A DNA stretch of 64,000 nt from Ahaetulla prasina. Lineage: Eukaryota > Chordata > Lepidosauria > Squamata > Colubridae. Location of the stretch: NCBI RefSeq assembly GCF_028640845.1, contig NC_080539.1:107100554-107164553 (forward strand). The letters are read 5' to 3'. A program made the position numbers and the translations under genes. The notes beneath the pieces are model-generated. The model was not told the origin of the DNA. It ran no database searches and worked only from the letters and a program-made list of their open reading frames with translations. The first letter of the stretch is position 1, and each line of letters opens with the position of its first letter. Shown here one piece after another: positions 44,462 to 57,400 of the stretch.

Positions 44462-44841
44462 CAGGTAGTCCTTGATTTACAACCATTTGTTTAGCAACTG
44501 TTCAAAGTTACAACAGCACTGAACAGTGACTTAACACCAGTTTTCATACTTACGATCATTGCAGCATCCCTGTGGTCACGTGATCAAAATCCAGATTCTT
44601 GGCAACAGACATGTATTTATGATGGCTGCAGAATCCCAGGATCATGTGATCACCATTTGTAAACCTTTCCAACCGGCTTCCGACAAGCAAAGTCAATGGG
44701 GGAAGCCAGATTCACTTAAGAACTGCATGATTCACTTGTGGCAAAAAGGGTCATAAAATGGGGCACAGCTCACTTAACAACCATCTTGCTTAGCAGTGGA
44801 AATGTTGAGTTTCATTGTGGTTCTACATCGAGGACTACCTG
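44462..44841. mobile_element. TA-flanked palindromic MITE, well preserved
   Basis: Starts caggtagtccttgatttaca and ends catcgaggactacctg with ta on both sides; inverted ends clear. Confidence 0.92.
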
Positions 44842-45144
44842 TATAGGATTACACCAATAACCTGAATTAAGTCTAGAACTATGCTGATTATGTGCCCTGT
44901 GTATAACAAAAATCACTCAAACATATTTGTGAGATGTTATTCATATAAGAGGATTCATAGCAATATTTGGACTTAATCACAATGTCACACTGTTTTTCAG
45001 TGCAATTCCACATACAAGTATGTATGTGTATGTACACATACAAAAAAAATGCATTGCCCATTGCCAGAGTTGAGGTTTTAGGGGAGGGATGGGAATTTAT
45101 GGATAATTAGGGTATTCTAGCTTGTGATTGTCATCGTATATATT

Positions 45145-45320
45145 TTTTTTATTTTATTTTATTTGCATTTATATCCTGCCCTTTTCCGAAGACTCAGGGC
45201 GGCTTACAGTGTATAAGGCAATAGTCTCATTCTAATTGTATATTTGTATATACAAATATTGTATATTTGTATATTTTTTACAAAGTACAAAGTATTTTTT
45301 ACAAAGTCAACAAAGTATAC
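45145..45320 (-). mobile_element. SINE tail with AT-rich extension
   Basis: tttatatcctgcccttttcc, gactcagggcggcttacagt, then a tatatttgtatatac repeat region to about 45,310. Confidence 0.75.
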
Positions 45321-45608
45321 CTTGTATTCTGCTCTGGGAAGTCTTGTGGGGGTTGATGGTGGATGGGGGGTGGGATATAAGGGGGAAAAATTTAATTGTA
45401 AAACTTTTTCAATAAAAAAAAAATGCATTGCCGTGGCACAATTTTACCTCCAAGAAATGACTGGGCTTGAACTGAAAACAGAGATATAAAATTAACTAAT
45501 TACTCTAGCAACCTGTTCATCAAAAGAACCACTGAGTTAAAAACAACTTCCATACAGGTAAATTATGTGTTATCCAGTCAGTGTTGACTGTTAGCAATCA
45601 CCTAAACA

Positions 45609-45966
45609 CAGGTAATCTTCAACTCACAACAGTTCATTTAGTGACCATTCGAAGTTACAACGGCACTGAAAAAAAGTGAGTTATGACCACTTTTCCACAC
45701 TTATGACTGTCGCAATATCCCCATGATCACCTGATCAAAATTCAGACTCTTGGCTACTGTGACTCATTGCCTTTTGCAACTTTCTGACTAGGTAAGTCAA
45801 TGGGGGAGCCAGATTCACTTAACAACATTGATATTAACTTAACCACAGCGACTCGCTTAATAACTGCGGCGAGAAAGGTTGAAAAATAGGGCAAACTTCA
45901 CTTAACTGTCTCACTTAGCAACAGAAATTTAGGTCTCCACTGTGGTTATAAATCAAGGGCTACCTG
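45609..45966. mobile_element. TA-type palindromic MITE
   Basis: Starts caggtaatcttcaactcaca and ends aaatcaagggctacctg followed by ta; internal gccactt region diverged. Confidence 0.88.
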
Positions 45967-46119
45967 TACGTAGAGTTTCTCCGTGACAAGCCACTAATCT
46001 GATTCTTCAGATTTTCAAACTATGTAACCATCACCATTGTAACTGAGTTCATTTATTTTACTGCTGATTGTCCTCTTTCTTTCCAATTTTCCAAGCATTA
46101 GAGCCTTATTAGGTTGTTG

Positions 46120-46640
46120 GAATAAATATCCATCTGGGTTCTGTTCCAAGTGGGGATAAAGACACTGGAAACATGGAGGCTGCTTGGAAAGATGGTTTAA
46201 TGGTGGTCAGGTTCACATGGCTTGAGTTCTTGAACAGAAAAAAATGAGGTGCTGTGCACGCCCTGGCTTTATGCTCTCTCTAAACTTTGAACTTCCCGGG
46301 GCACAGGAAGTGTGTCCTCATTGGTTGTCGGACTCCCAGGGGCTGGGGGTTTTAGCTAGCCTTGCTGGCTGATGTAATCTTCCCAGGTGTCATGTGGTGA
46401 GTTTTTGTTGCTAGATGGTCCTATTGTGTTGCAGATGATGGTCCCATTGACAAAGATGTGGGGGAAATGAGTTTCTGTCTCTGGCCCATTGACAAAGGTG
46501 GGGGGGAGGCAGGAAGCTGCAGGAAGCTGCTTTGTCCTTAAAACATGTTTCTCCATTTCTCATCCAGGGAAATATATTCTGCCTTTTTAATATTTTCTAA
46601 AATATTTCATTCTTCTAGGAGGGGGGTGGGTGCTAACTTC
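46120..46640. other. Possible LTR-like or other moderately GC-rich sequence
   Basis: Contains a ctttatgctctc TATA-like stretch and two near-repeats (cccattgacaaagatgtggg / cccattgacaaaggtggggg) at about 46,443 and 46,487. No clear TG...CA ends or target duplication were found, so the class is open. Confidence 0.3.
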
Positions 46641-47400
46641 CTACAAGGTCTTAGATGTTAGCATAATGTCTCTGAAATAGAATAATTGAGCCTGGTCATT
46701 TTTGCCTCAAGTGACAACTGGCACGACAAGTTCATGATCTATTCCACCATTGGAAGATACATATATTATAATATAATTGACTGAATAATTAAACATTTGG
46801 ACAAAAATAATCTGGTTTTCTCATTGCTATAGAAATTCAGCAAAAAACCTGCAAACAACAAGGCTGTAGAAATATCTTGGTTGCATGCACTCTGATTCTA
46901 ATGGTCAAATCCCCTGTTGTGTTTCTCAGGGCTAAAATGGTAATTTATAGGAGGAGCTAACTTTAATCCTCCATGGCCCAATTACCTTCTTTAGGCTTAA
47001 TTGCAAGTCCAATTGCCCACTTCATGGTCACACTGGCCAGGCTCAAGTCCAGTCTGTTACAGAGGTATAGTTTTTCTGATTGCTCAGAAAAGTTTCCTGG
47101 CATAAAGAAAAGCTTGCCAGAAGGATGAAAGATCAGAGCTGGACTCCCAACTCCTAGTTTTCCTTGAATGATCTCAAGTTTAGATGGAGAAAAAAAATCT
47201 CATATCTTTTATTTTTCCTTCCCTTACAGGCTGGTTCAAAAGTCAAGTTTTTATACTGTCTGCCTAGTCCACAGGCAATTATACAAAAACCTCCCACTAT
47301 TGTCTTGCAGACTTCTCGTAGAATTATTCCTTTCTTCTTAATTCAAGATAATCAGCAATAAACAAGAGTTTTAATTCAATCAACCTTTTAACCATAGGCC
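46641..47400. other. L3MBTL3 intron 1, nothing recognised
   Basis: No exon or repeat family identified. Confidence 0.35.
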
Positions 47401-47439
47401 TTTGTCCTTCATTTTATCACTACAGGGATAGAGAGGGGA

Positions 47440-49215
47440 CCAAAATCATGGAATGAAATCAAAGTAATTGATAAGGATGGATGTGAAAAAGAGACTGCCA
47501 AAGAAAAGAACACAAAACTAGATTTCAGGAATAAAGGGTGGACATTGCTAAGAAGAAGAAAAAAGTCCAAGCCAAGAAAGGCAAAGATATCAGGAATTTC
47601 AAAAAGTTATTGGAAGAGAAAACACGCAGCATTACAATGGCATCTATAGAAACATCAAGGATGGAAATAGATGGGGGGAGGGAGTCTTCCAAACTATCTC
47701 TGATCTCAGAAGGAATTCCAACTTCAAATTATATGCTATAGGATCAGACAGATAGTAACTGATTCAAAGAAGACAAAGCAAAAGTGGAACAAATATACTG
47801 ACATTCTGTACAATAGAAATATCCACCTCCCAAATACCTTAGCAGATAATCCCTGCAGTATTTACAATAACCTCTAGTACTAGAAAATGAAGTTTGATCA
47901 GTTAGATAATTATTACTGTCATAAGACTATAGGAATTGATGGCAAGTCACAAAAGAAGAATCTGTAAAATTCTATTCAAACTATGGAAGCAAATCTGTTG
48001 AACAATACAACTGCTAAAAGATCTGAAGACATCTGAAGGCACAAATATAAAAGATAGATTTAAAAGCGTTTGCAGACTGTCATACAATATTCCTTAGTGT
48101 CACATGTTAGAAAAATAATGCTCAGGATCATTCAATGCAGATTAAAGTCCTAAATGGGAAGGGAAATGCCAGATGTTCAAGCTGGCTTTAGAAAAGGCAA
48201 GGAATAAAAGATATGATTGCTGATTCAGACTGGGATAACTCAGAAAGCTAAAGAATTCAATAAAAGAAAAAGAAAAAATAAGAAGTCAATATGTGCTTCA
48301 CTGATTATAGAAAGGTCTTTGTGTCAACCATGTCAAGCTCTAGAATGTGTATAGGAAAATGGGAATCCCAGAACTTCTCATGATCATTGTGTAAAACCCT
48401 ATATGTAGGATAGGAAGCCTCACTCCAGATGGAAAATGGCAATACAGACTGGCTCAGGGATGAAATGCTACCAGTTTGCTCCGGTTTGTGTGAACCAGTA
48501 GTGATAAAAACTACCAGTTCAGGCGAACTGGTAGTAAAAAAAAAGCTACAACTGTGCCGTGAAGTTTAGCTTTGCTAGAAAGCAGGAAATCCTGCTTCCT
48601 AGCGAAGCTAAATTGCATGGCACAGCTGATTTTCCCCCCCCTCGCTGTTCTACTTACCTTCCTAAGCCTCCTTTTGGTGCACACTGCGCATGCGCACACA
48701 GCATGCATTTGGTGCGCACTGCGCATGCGCAGCCAGCGAACCAGTAGCAAACCGGTTCAGATTTCACCACTGGCCTGGCTCCAGATCAGAAAAGGAGTGA
48801 GACAAGGCTATGAGTTCTCCCCTTATTTATTCCACCTGATGGAGGCTGGACTCAAAAAAGAAGGGTGTGACTTATCATTAAACTGTACTATGCTGATAGC
48901 TGTAAAGTAACTGCCGAATTTAGTACTGAAAGTAAGGAGCAAAATGAAAACATGGGGCTAAAATCACATAGTAAAAAGGTCAAACTAATAGAGAACAGGT
49001 ATAAGCAACCAGAACTGATGATGAAGTATAGATAGCTCCTGCTTTTTCAGGCTGACTTATCAACAATCAAAAACCCAGCAGTCAAGAAATAAGCCTCGGA
49101 TGTTCAGTGAAGGCCTTGAAAAAGATATTCAGATACCACGATGATGTAAAAAGTGAAGAAGATGATCCTTCACAAAGGGCGTATCTAATATCTGGAAATT
49201 ATTGCCGTAACATGT
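47440..49215 (+). mobile_element. Decayed Bov-B-like LINE, interrupted by a hAT-like element
   Basis: Plus-strand remnants in several frames: QAGFRKGKE-like (48,178-48,205), FTDYRKVFVSTMS-like (48,298-48,330), QIRKGVRQGYEFSPYLFHLM (RT motif, 48,785-48,840), then a worn C-terminal region to about 49,200. The order fits the Bov-B reverse transcriptase. Many stops and indels; not functional. Split at 48,455-48,772. Confidence 0.75.
48455..48772. mobile_element. hAT-like MITE carrying two NRF1-type sites
   Basis: Ends cagggatgaaatgctaccag and cagatttcaccactg; flanks gactggct (48,447-48,454) and gcctggct (48,773-48,780), an 8-bp duplication with one change. Inside, actgcgcatgcgca occurs twice (about 48,684 and 48,718), a match to the NRF1 consensus, and an inverted tagctttgctagaaagcagg / cctgcttcctagcgaagcta pair lies at 48,569-48,611. 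Confidence 0.88.
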
Positions 49216-49239
49216 GGTAATATCTATTACCTTTATTGC

Positions 49240-49725
49240 TTGAAAAAGAGAGAGAAAAAGAATAACAGAGTTGGAAGATACCTTGGAGGTCTTCCAGTCC
49301 AACCCCTTGCTTAGTCAGGAAACTCTACACCACTTCAGACAAATGATTATCCAACATCTTCATAAAAACTTCCAGTGTTGGAGCATTCACAACTTCTGCA
49401 GGCAAGTTGTTCCACTGATTAATTGTTCTAACTGTCAGGAAATTTCTCCTTAGTTCTAAGTTGCTTCTTTCCTTGATCAGTTTCCACCCATTGCTTCTTG
49501 TCCTGCCCTCAGGTGCTTTGGAGAATAGCTTGACTCCCTCTTCTTTGTGGCAGCCCCTGAGATATTGGAACACTGCTATCATGTCTCCCCTAGTCCTTCT
49601 TTTCATCAGACTAGACACACCCAATTCCAGCAACTGTTCTTGATTTTCAACCTTCAAACCGTTCAATCCAGATCTGTTCCTAATGGAATGAGGCAAAAAG
49701 CTCAAGTCCATAACAATCTGAAGAG
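49240..49725 (-). mobile_element. CR1 LINE 3' end
   Basis: On the minus strand a 128-codon open frame encodes the CR1 ORF2 C-terminus: SSLMKRRTRGDMIAVFQYLR, GRTRSNGWKLIKERSNLELR, RNFLTVRTINQWNNLPAEVV. The 3' end is ggttggactggaagacctcc-like with a short ttctc/ttatt tail near 49,250. 5'-truncated. Confidence 0.92.
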
Positions 49726-50275
49726 AGAAGGAAACAACTCTAACAAAACCTCCTCCATTTCACAGCACTGCAGGGATACGGGGGGGGGGGGACTGTGCAG
49801 GCGTTGGTTTTGCCTGGGACACTTTATGAAAGTTGGACTTTGAAAAAAACAGGGTAGAAACAGTATTGATGTTTTAGAACTGCGGTGAAGTCAACAAAAC
49901 AAACAGATGAATCATTAAACAAATCAACCCAGGGTTCTGACTTGAGGCACAAATGAACAGGCTCAAATTATCATATTTGGACACATTAGGCAGAGACCTA
50001 ACTTTCTTGTCTTTCTCTCTAAAGCTGGGAAAGGCAGAATGAATGTGAACAAGAGGGCAAGCAAGAGAACTCAATTACAGCAGCAATGGTATGCTGTTGG
50101 AAGATTAGAAAGACCAGATTGGGAACAATAATCCTGGAGAAAAGTGATCTACAGTACATCGTCACAGAAGTTAAAGGCACATAATCATAATTAGTGTTGT
50201 TATTTTTGGCAATCTATTTTAGGTAAGCGCTTACAACTATTTGTTTAGCAATAAGATGAATGGTATTCAGTGGTA
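49726..50275. other. L3MBTL3 intron 1, nothing recognised
   Basis: Contains a G-run at 49,781-49,791; no exon or repeat family identified. Confidence 0.35.
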
Positions 50276-50671
50276 CAGGTAATCCTCAATTTATGACCAC
50301 AACTGAGCCCAACATTTCTGTTGCTAATTGAGACATTTGTTAAGTGAGTTTTTACCCATTTTACGACCTTTCCTGCCACAGTTCTTGAGTGATTCCCTGC
50401 AGTTGATCAGTTAATAACTCGGTGGTTAAGTAAATCGGGCTTACCCATTGACTTTGCTTATCAGAAGGTCGCAAAAGGCGATCACGTGACTCCGGGACAC
50501 GGCAATGGTCCGAAGTATGAACCAGTTGCCAAGCATCTGAATTTTAATCACATGATCATGGGGATGCTACAAAGGTTGTAACTATGAGAAATGGTCATAA
50601 GTCACTTTTTTCAGTGCCATTGTAACTTTGAATGGTCACTAAATGAACTGTTGTAACCGGAGGACTACCTG
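50276..50671. mobile_element. TA-flanked palindromic MITE, well preserved
   Basis: Starts caggtaatcctcaatttatg and ends accggaggactacctg, with ta on both sides. Confidence 0.92.
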
Positions 50672-50680
50672 TATTTACTT

Positions 50681-50983
50681 TCAGAGCTGTCTGAACAGAA
50701 TCACGCTGTACGCACAATCCAAAATGTTTGGTCCTAGATAGTCAACTAAGAAGCTATCACTCACAGATATAACTCTTTCACCTGAAAGCAAGTCAACAGT
50801 GCAAGCTGCCCCATTTAATCTGGAATACATCCAGCCCTCAGAGCCTTCAGTATATTTGGCTTTGGTGTATTTTATTTCAACCATAAATGCCATTAATTTT
50901 CTTTTCACTGTATCCTGCATGCCTAAGGCTTGTGTTAGGTAATCAAGGAACTCCTCTGAGTTGTAGACAAGAGCATTGGCCAA
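50681..50983 (-). pseudogene. Unrecognised coding-like open frame of 100 codons
   Basis: Opens MANALVYNSEEFLDYLTQAL and continues through KLMAFMVEIKYTKAKYTEG, GWMYSRLNGAACTVDLLSG and FLVDYLGPNILDCAYSV, to a stop at 50,681. The frame is free of stops and has a protein-like amino-acid mix (unlike the other open frames of intron 1, which are compositional). No domain is recognised. It may be a piece of a transposon or retrocopy cut off by the MITE that ends 10 bp away, or an unknown exon. Confidence that it derives from a real protein is moderate. Confidence 0.4.
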
Positions 50984-53900
50984 TCTCTTTCCTTTGTTTA
51001 TATATATATTGTTAAAGTAAGGGGGGGAGATGAATGGATTTGCTTATAGATAATTAACTATGGATAACTAACAATAATCAAATCAGAAATTAACTACGGA
51101 TTCATAACATTTTCATAGCACTTATACTGTAGCAGAAAGTTTGTCTGATTCTGAAACTGAACAAAGGTCTCCGCTCCAATAACAATTTCAGTTCAGCAAG
51201 CCAGCTAATACACAATCCAATTCATCCTATCGCAAAAATACAGTAACTAGATACAGTCCCTCAAGCTATGGATAGGAGTTCAGGACAATATGTTACAGCA
51301 ATCACAAGACTAAAAATTCATATTTGGAAAAAGAAAAAACAAAAGATCCTCAATGAACATTCACGATTTTTTTCATATATTATGCTATGGAATCACACTG
51401 TTGTGTATAGAGTCCTTCAGTTAGTTATCCCATTCTGCTACATTGGTCTGGTATTCAGTATAAATCGTATAAATTCATTCTAAAGACTATTTATTTGGAA
51501 ATAAATTGATAAAATAATTCTAGCATTAATGTCATTTTGTTCTTAAACACTAATTTACCGAATTACTAAGGCACTTACAGATTTGTTCTACAGCCAATTA
51601 GCTTGTTCTTCAAGTTTTAAATGAGATAGTATTGCTTAACCTTTCAACGTTAATCAATACATATGTTTTGCAATAGCACTATTCAGACTATCTATTCCGA
51701 AAGGGTAAAATAAGCAATATGTAGAAAGAAATACATTCTTATTATCAATCAGTAAACTCTTTTTGTCAACAGGCATCAGAAGACGCCTGTTCAAGAACAG
51801 CTCAAGGCCAAGCTCTTAAATAAAACATAACAAACTCTATCTTACATTCAGGTAATCTCTTGTTTCCAAAACTGATCGCAACTTAATGTATTGAAATGTA
51901 CTGTTTGAATCAGAGTGATTCAATGAAACAAATTTTAAAATAACAACTATGCCATGAAACTTCCTAATACATACATCGGACTATGTGAAAAAGCTATCCT
52001 AATATAATTTATTTAATTGATTTAGTAATGAGCTAAATGGAGAGTAAATGAAGTCATATTATTTGTCAGGGACTAGCAATATTCCCAGCACTGTCAAGAG
52101 TTACAATAAGTTAAAATGCATCTCATGGAAATGGAGGAAGGAAATATCCCTATATTTTATCACCCCCATGAGAATATACCATCCTTACAATTGAAAGGCT
52201 ATCTCTCCCAATTAAGAATGAATAGGTGAAAAATGAGATTATTAACTCTGGATCATTAGCTGCTTATAGCATTGTTTGGCTTAGAGCAGTATATAAATTT
52301 AAATAAATAAATGCATCTGAAGAAATTTGTTTAAAAAGGCCTTCTAATAACCAAATTTGAAATGTTTCAGCCGTTTTATATTAATTTATTAGATTATTTA
52401 TGCTTTGTCCTTTTTCACCAAAAAGCTCCCCAGGCAATGTTCAGTTTAAAACTGTTTAAAATATCCTCCCAAAAAACAACGGCAAAAAAATAATCATTAT
52501 CAAAAAGTAGAACTAATCATATCTGAAATCACTGTATCACTGAAAAAAGAGGAAATCCTTCAGGATACACACAAAACCAAACAAAAATGAGGCAATCTGT
52601 ACTCTTTACAGACATAATTCCACAAACTAATTGCAGCCATTGAAAAGGCCTTCTTTTATGTCCCCACTAACTAGATTTCTGCATAGTGAAACATACAAAA
52701 GAATGTGAACCAAAATTTAAACTAGTCGTGTTCATATAATTGGTTGCAATAGGAATTATACATTGATAGTAACTGTACTTTATGTAACTCATCAACCGCA
52801 GCTTCACAAAAGATTACTTTTGTGCCATGACTAAAATCAACCCTTATCAGCCTTAATTTTCTTCTTCAACTTCTACACCAACCATGGCATTGGTAGACAC
52901 AACAACCATTCCTTCCTTCCCAAAGCATGAACTACGTAGAACCCTTCCAACTAAAACAAAATGTTCCTTTAATCTCTGTTTGGTCTATCAATGGAAAGAA
53001 TAGTCTCACCTTCATTTAGTCCATTTAGCATGTTCAAGATTTCAGTGGTCAACACAGTATTACTTGGAAGAAGGCTAGACCTAGGTATGATCAACTATAG
53101 TGACATGAATCAAGTGAACCTCCTCAATCAGCTTTAAAAAGATGCTAAAAACATAAAGGCCAGAATCCCATAATGGCCAAGGGCTGAGCAGCAGGTCTGT
53201 AGTGCCATCTCCTGGGAATATTCATTCAGTGGCCCCATTTTTCACTATCCCATCAGATTTTTCACATGTACAATTACTGAAAATGCCCAAACAGAATGAA
53301 ACAAACTCTGTTTAGTAAAATGAACTGGAAGGATGGTGAATAATATTATAGGAAGAACAGAGACTAAATGTTTTTTTATGATTCTGGTATTTTACAACAA
53401 TCTCATAAAATTTCTTCATTTCAACACCATCTAAACTGCTAGCTTTAATCAACCAGTTGAGTAAAGTCAGTATCCTCAGTATAAACAGACTTCATATTAC
53501 GTCAAAGATAGCTGAATGGTGCTTGAAGGTACTAAGTAGTTACTAGGGAAATGGCCTGAGAACAGCTTCTTTGCATTATATCCATAGATCAGGCCTTGAA
53601 AAAAGTTACAATCCACACATGATTAGCTTTGTCAAAAATATTCCATCAATTTTTTAATTTTCTACCTTACAGAATTTCATTGCCTAAGCTTTTTGCCAAA
53701 CCAACTTTTAGTTTCAGCATTTCTACCAATGCCACTTTCAAAATATACAGAAGACATAACTTTTACCTTACCTCCAACTTTTATAAGGAAATCTAAGTTT
53801 CAATTGATAAATAACTGTGCATTTGCAATGAGCATCTCATAATATTGCCTAAATTTATATTAATGAACAAAACAAAACTGTTTTAGGGTTGTCTTCTATC

Positions 53901-54129
53901 ACTATTAGCATTAGAAACAATAGTGAAATTGACCAGTACTAACAAGAAGTAAATAGGGAATAGAAGCTGATAGCTACAATTGTATCTAACTGCAAGATAT
54001 GTTTACCTGTTAAGCCTTTAGCAGTGCAAGTTCTTAAATAACAATCACTCTTCCTTACTTTTAATACTTGAAATACAAAAACAGAAGCAGAGGAAACAAA
54101 AGAGTTAGGAAGAGAAGATAAAAGACATG
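50984..54129. other. L3MBTL3 intron 1, nothing recognised
   Basis: Three kilobases of AT-rich sequence with no exon or repeat family I could identify; directly adjacent to the CpG-rich block. Confidence 0.4.
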
Positions 54130-57100
54130 CTTTTCAAACTGTTTGCCTAGTTCTCTGCCGGTTCATACCCAGCGGAAAAAACAGTCTCTGTAAAAACTTG
54201 AGGATTAAATTTGAACTTTGCTCCCCAAGGTGAATGCCTACGTCTGACCAGTAGGGGTCCCTCCTTGGCCAGTTTTGAACTACATTTTTGCTGCACTTGA
54301 AACTTTCCTGAAGAAATACTGCGATCAGCCCGTCAGATCTTCCTCCCCCCCACACCCGACTTTTTCTAAAATTAAGAGCGGCGGGGGGGAGGGGAAAAGT
54401 CGAAAATGTGTCGTCGTCTTTTGCCTGCATCTTTCCCCTGGTGTCTTCCCCCTCCTCCCCCGCAAGCCTACCTTCAGGCTGCAGGGGGATTTGTCTTCCT
54501 TCCCTCCCCACCGAGTCTGCCTCTTTCCTCTCCTTAGAAATGGAAAGTAGCTCGGATCAGCTCGCCCTGGGACGCCCGAAATAACTTTTTTACGATCGGC
54601 CTCCCTCCCATCTTCAGGGAAATGCCCGTAAGGGAGGCGCGATTGGTGCACGGCGCGCAAAAAAACAAACAACAAAAAAAAGGTGTAAGCGGGGCAGGAG
54701 CGAAGAGGAGAGAAACCGGGCGCTGGACTGAGGAAGTTGCATAATAAAAGGCTCTTGTTTGTTAATCGAGTCCCGTTTTTCTTACGGCGGCTGCGACGGA
54801 AACGGGGAAGGAGAGGCTGCCGAGAGCAAGCTCAAGGAGCCTTTTGTCCCCTCCTCATTTTGGAAACACCCTTCCACGTTCCCCCCATCCTCGGGGGGGG
54901 GGACCCAGGTCTCTCTTGAACTCCAAGGAGAAAAAAGGGGGTCAAGGCTTTTTTTCTCTCTCTCCCCCCCCGTCCCCCACTTTATCCAGGCTTCTCCTGG
55001 GCGGACTCCAGATTCCCCCTCAAGGAGAGGGGAGACGGCTCGCACTCCCTGGTCTTCTTAGCCCGGCCCCAAACCTGAGGCCAGGAAAAGAGGGCGGACA
55101 GAGGGGTTTTCCCTCAGGGGACCGCTGGCTCCTTTCAAACTTTTCCCCTGTCACCCTCCTCTTGCCATTTAGAGCGACTAGGAAGAAAACAGAAGGGGCC
55201 GCAGGAGCGCCCACGCATAAAGACGCACGCATTTCTGTGTTTTCTACCCTTGCGCGCCCCAGATCGGGCCCGGGTTCTCTCACACCCTCTCGCAGCGAGC
55301 TTCAGGAGCACCCCCACTCCTCCTCCTCCCCGCAACGAGCGGCGAACAAGTGTGCAACGCGAGTCTCCAGCTCCCGTTTCATTCATAGGCTTCCCAGGAA
55401 GCGCAGACGCTTTTTTAAAGGAGAGGCGGGCAAGCAAAGTTGGAGAGCGCGAGGGGCACCCAGGTGCGAGTGGCAAGCGGAATTCACACGAGGCATCCTC
55501 TCGCTGCCTCGAAAATTACGCAGCGATCCGCCGTCTCTTTCACCGGCCGGGTTTTGTGTGTGTATGTATGTGTGTATTTGCTGACGACCTTCGAATTGCA
55601 CTCTTCTCCCTCGGGAAGAGCCCCGCTCTCCACCACACACACACATTTACACATGTTTACAGTTAGTGAAAGACATGCACAGGAATCAAGAGGCTTTCTC
55701 TCTCTCCTCTCTCTCTCTCTCCCCCCACACGCCCGCTCCCAGCGCGCGCGCGCGCGCTCCCTCTCACTACAAACTGCTAGGCGCGTCTCTCTGCGCGTGT
55801 GGTGTGTGCGTGCGTGTGCAAAGTTTGCCCAAAATGGCGGAATTGGGGAGCTCGGTATTATATTTCTATAGCCCGAGACACGCGCACACGGGTGCACCGC
55901 CACGCGCGCACTCCAACGCCACAAAGTCCATAAGCTGCACAAGGGAGACAAGGAAGCGAAATTACCCCCAATTCGCGGACAAATCCTCCCTTCCGAAGCT
56001 GGCGGCGGCGGCGGCGGCTGCTACGCGCTGATCGGAACAGGCCTTTTTTTTTTTTCCCCTTCCCTCCCTTCTGCAAAAGGAGACACAACACATGCTACAC
56101 ATTCAACCGGTATATCCCACGGCAAGCAGAACCTGGGTGCTTCCTTCCCAAGCCATTATCCTCTCTCCCGAGGGATCCCCTGAAACAAAACAGAATGAGC
56201 GCTGGGATGCAGGATCCCCTCGTCCGCCCCCTCTCGCCCGACACCCCAAATCTTTGTGGCGGCACCCCCCTTTTTTTCCCTCCCCCTCCCCGGCATTCCT
56301 GGGGAAGTGTCAAGAATTCCCTGGCCCCGGCTCACCAGCGGTAGTGCAGGACGCCGCAAATCGCTCACCCACCCCTCCACCTCAATATGTGGGCGACTGT
56401 GGATTGCCCGATTCCTTATTTCCCGGCCACTTCTGCCCCCTTCCGCTCCCGATGCCCGTCAAGAATTCGGGTGGGGGAAAAGCAGAGCCCGGGCGGGGAA
56501 GGAGGAGGGGGCGCAGAAGGCGAAGGCACCCTCTTCCTTCGCTCGCTCTTTTGTTCCTCTTTCACTCTCACGCACTTCGGATTTTAGGAAAGATTTCCCC
56601 CACCACCACCCTCCCCGCGACCCACCCACCCACTCCTCGGCCACTTCAGAGTCATCTGGCCACTTTCCCCAGATTACTTCCATTTCCTTCGCTTGATGTG
56701 TTGAAGGGAAGCCTTTCCCTCTCAATTCCTTAAATAAGAAGAATAAGAATAAAATCCCCCCCTTTTTTTTTTCCCCGTTTCATGAGGGAGGTAGAGGAGG
56801 TGCGCTTGCCTTCCTTTATCTCCTTCTCCCTCTCTCTCTCTCTCTCAACTTTCATCCCCAGCGAAGGAACGGAAGCAATTTTTTCAAGCCATCCTGAGCA
56901 TTGTGCAATTGCAGTTAATGGGTTAGCAAACGCATCCGAAACCAGCCGCTTCCTTACCCCCCCAAATCCTCTCTCTCTCTCTTTATTTTTTTTCTCCGTC
57001 TCTCGAGTAGTCCTGACAAATATGGTCCAGGGCTGCGGGCGCAAGTGAGCATGCGCCCGTAGAGTCAGGGCTGGGGAAAGGGGAAACTGCTGCTGCTGCC

Positions 57101-57400
57101 GTTGCTGTTGCTGCCGCCGCCGCCGCCGGAGTGGCTTTTCTTCCCTTCGCTTTTATGTCTCAGACTCTGGGAAAGGCAAGCAATGCGATAGCCGTAATCT
57201 TGGGTGGGTTTCCCCCCACTTCCCCTCACCGCGTCGCCGCTCCGATCCGCCAAGATCACCGTCTTCAAAGGTGCGTCGGGAGCAATAGCGATAGAATGGA
57301 AACCCGTGGAAGAGCCAAATAAAGAGGGAAGACGTCTGAGGGGCAGCCTTGAACTCTCGCCTCGTTTTGAGCGGTGGATTGTATTATTTGTTTATTTATT
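54130..57400 (-). promoter_or_regulatory. L3MBTL3: CpG-rich block, probable L3MBTL3 promoter and 5' UTR exon
   Basis: About 3.3 kb of GC- and CpG-rich sequence in otherwise AT-rich DNA, upstream of all start-exon copies on the minus strand. It includes G/C-boxes, GCC repeats (56,001-56,020; 57,090-57,130), a (gc)n run at 55,744-55,756, and polypyrimidine tracts. No convincing coding exon was recognised; the long open frames in it are the usual effect of high GC. Plausible donors for a non-coding first exon on the minus strand are at 56,335 (ccgctg|gtgagc) and 57,229 (gacgcg|gtgagg), but I cannot choose between them. Transcription may be bidirectional. Confidence 0.7.

Noticed and set aside
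55744..55756. (gc)n run as a Z-DNA switch
   Set aside because: Only about 13 bp long and within a CpG island; no evidence beyond composition.
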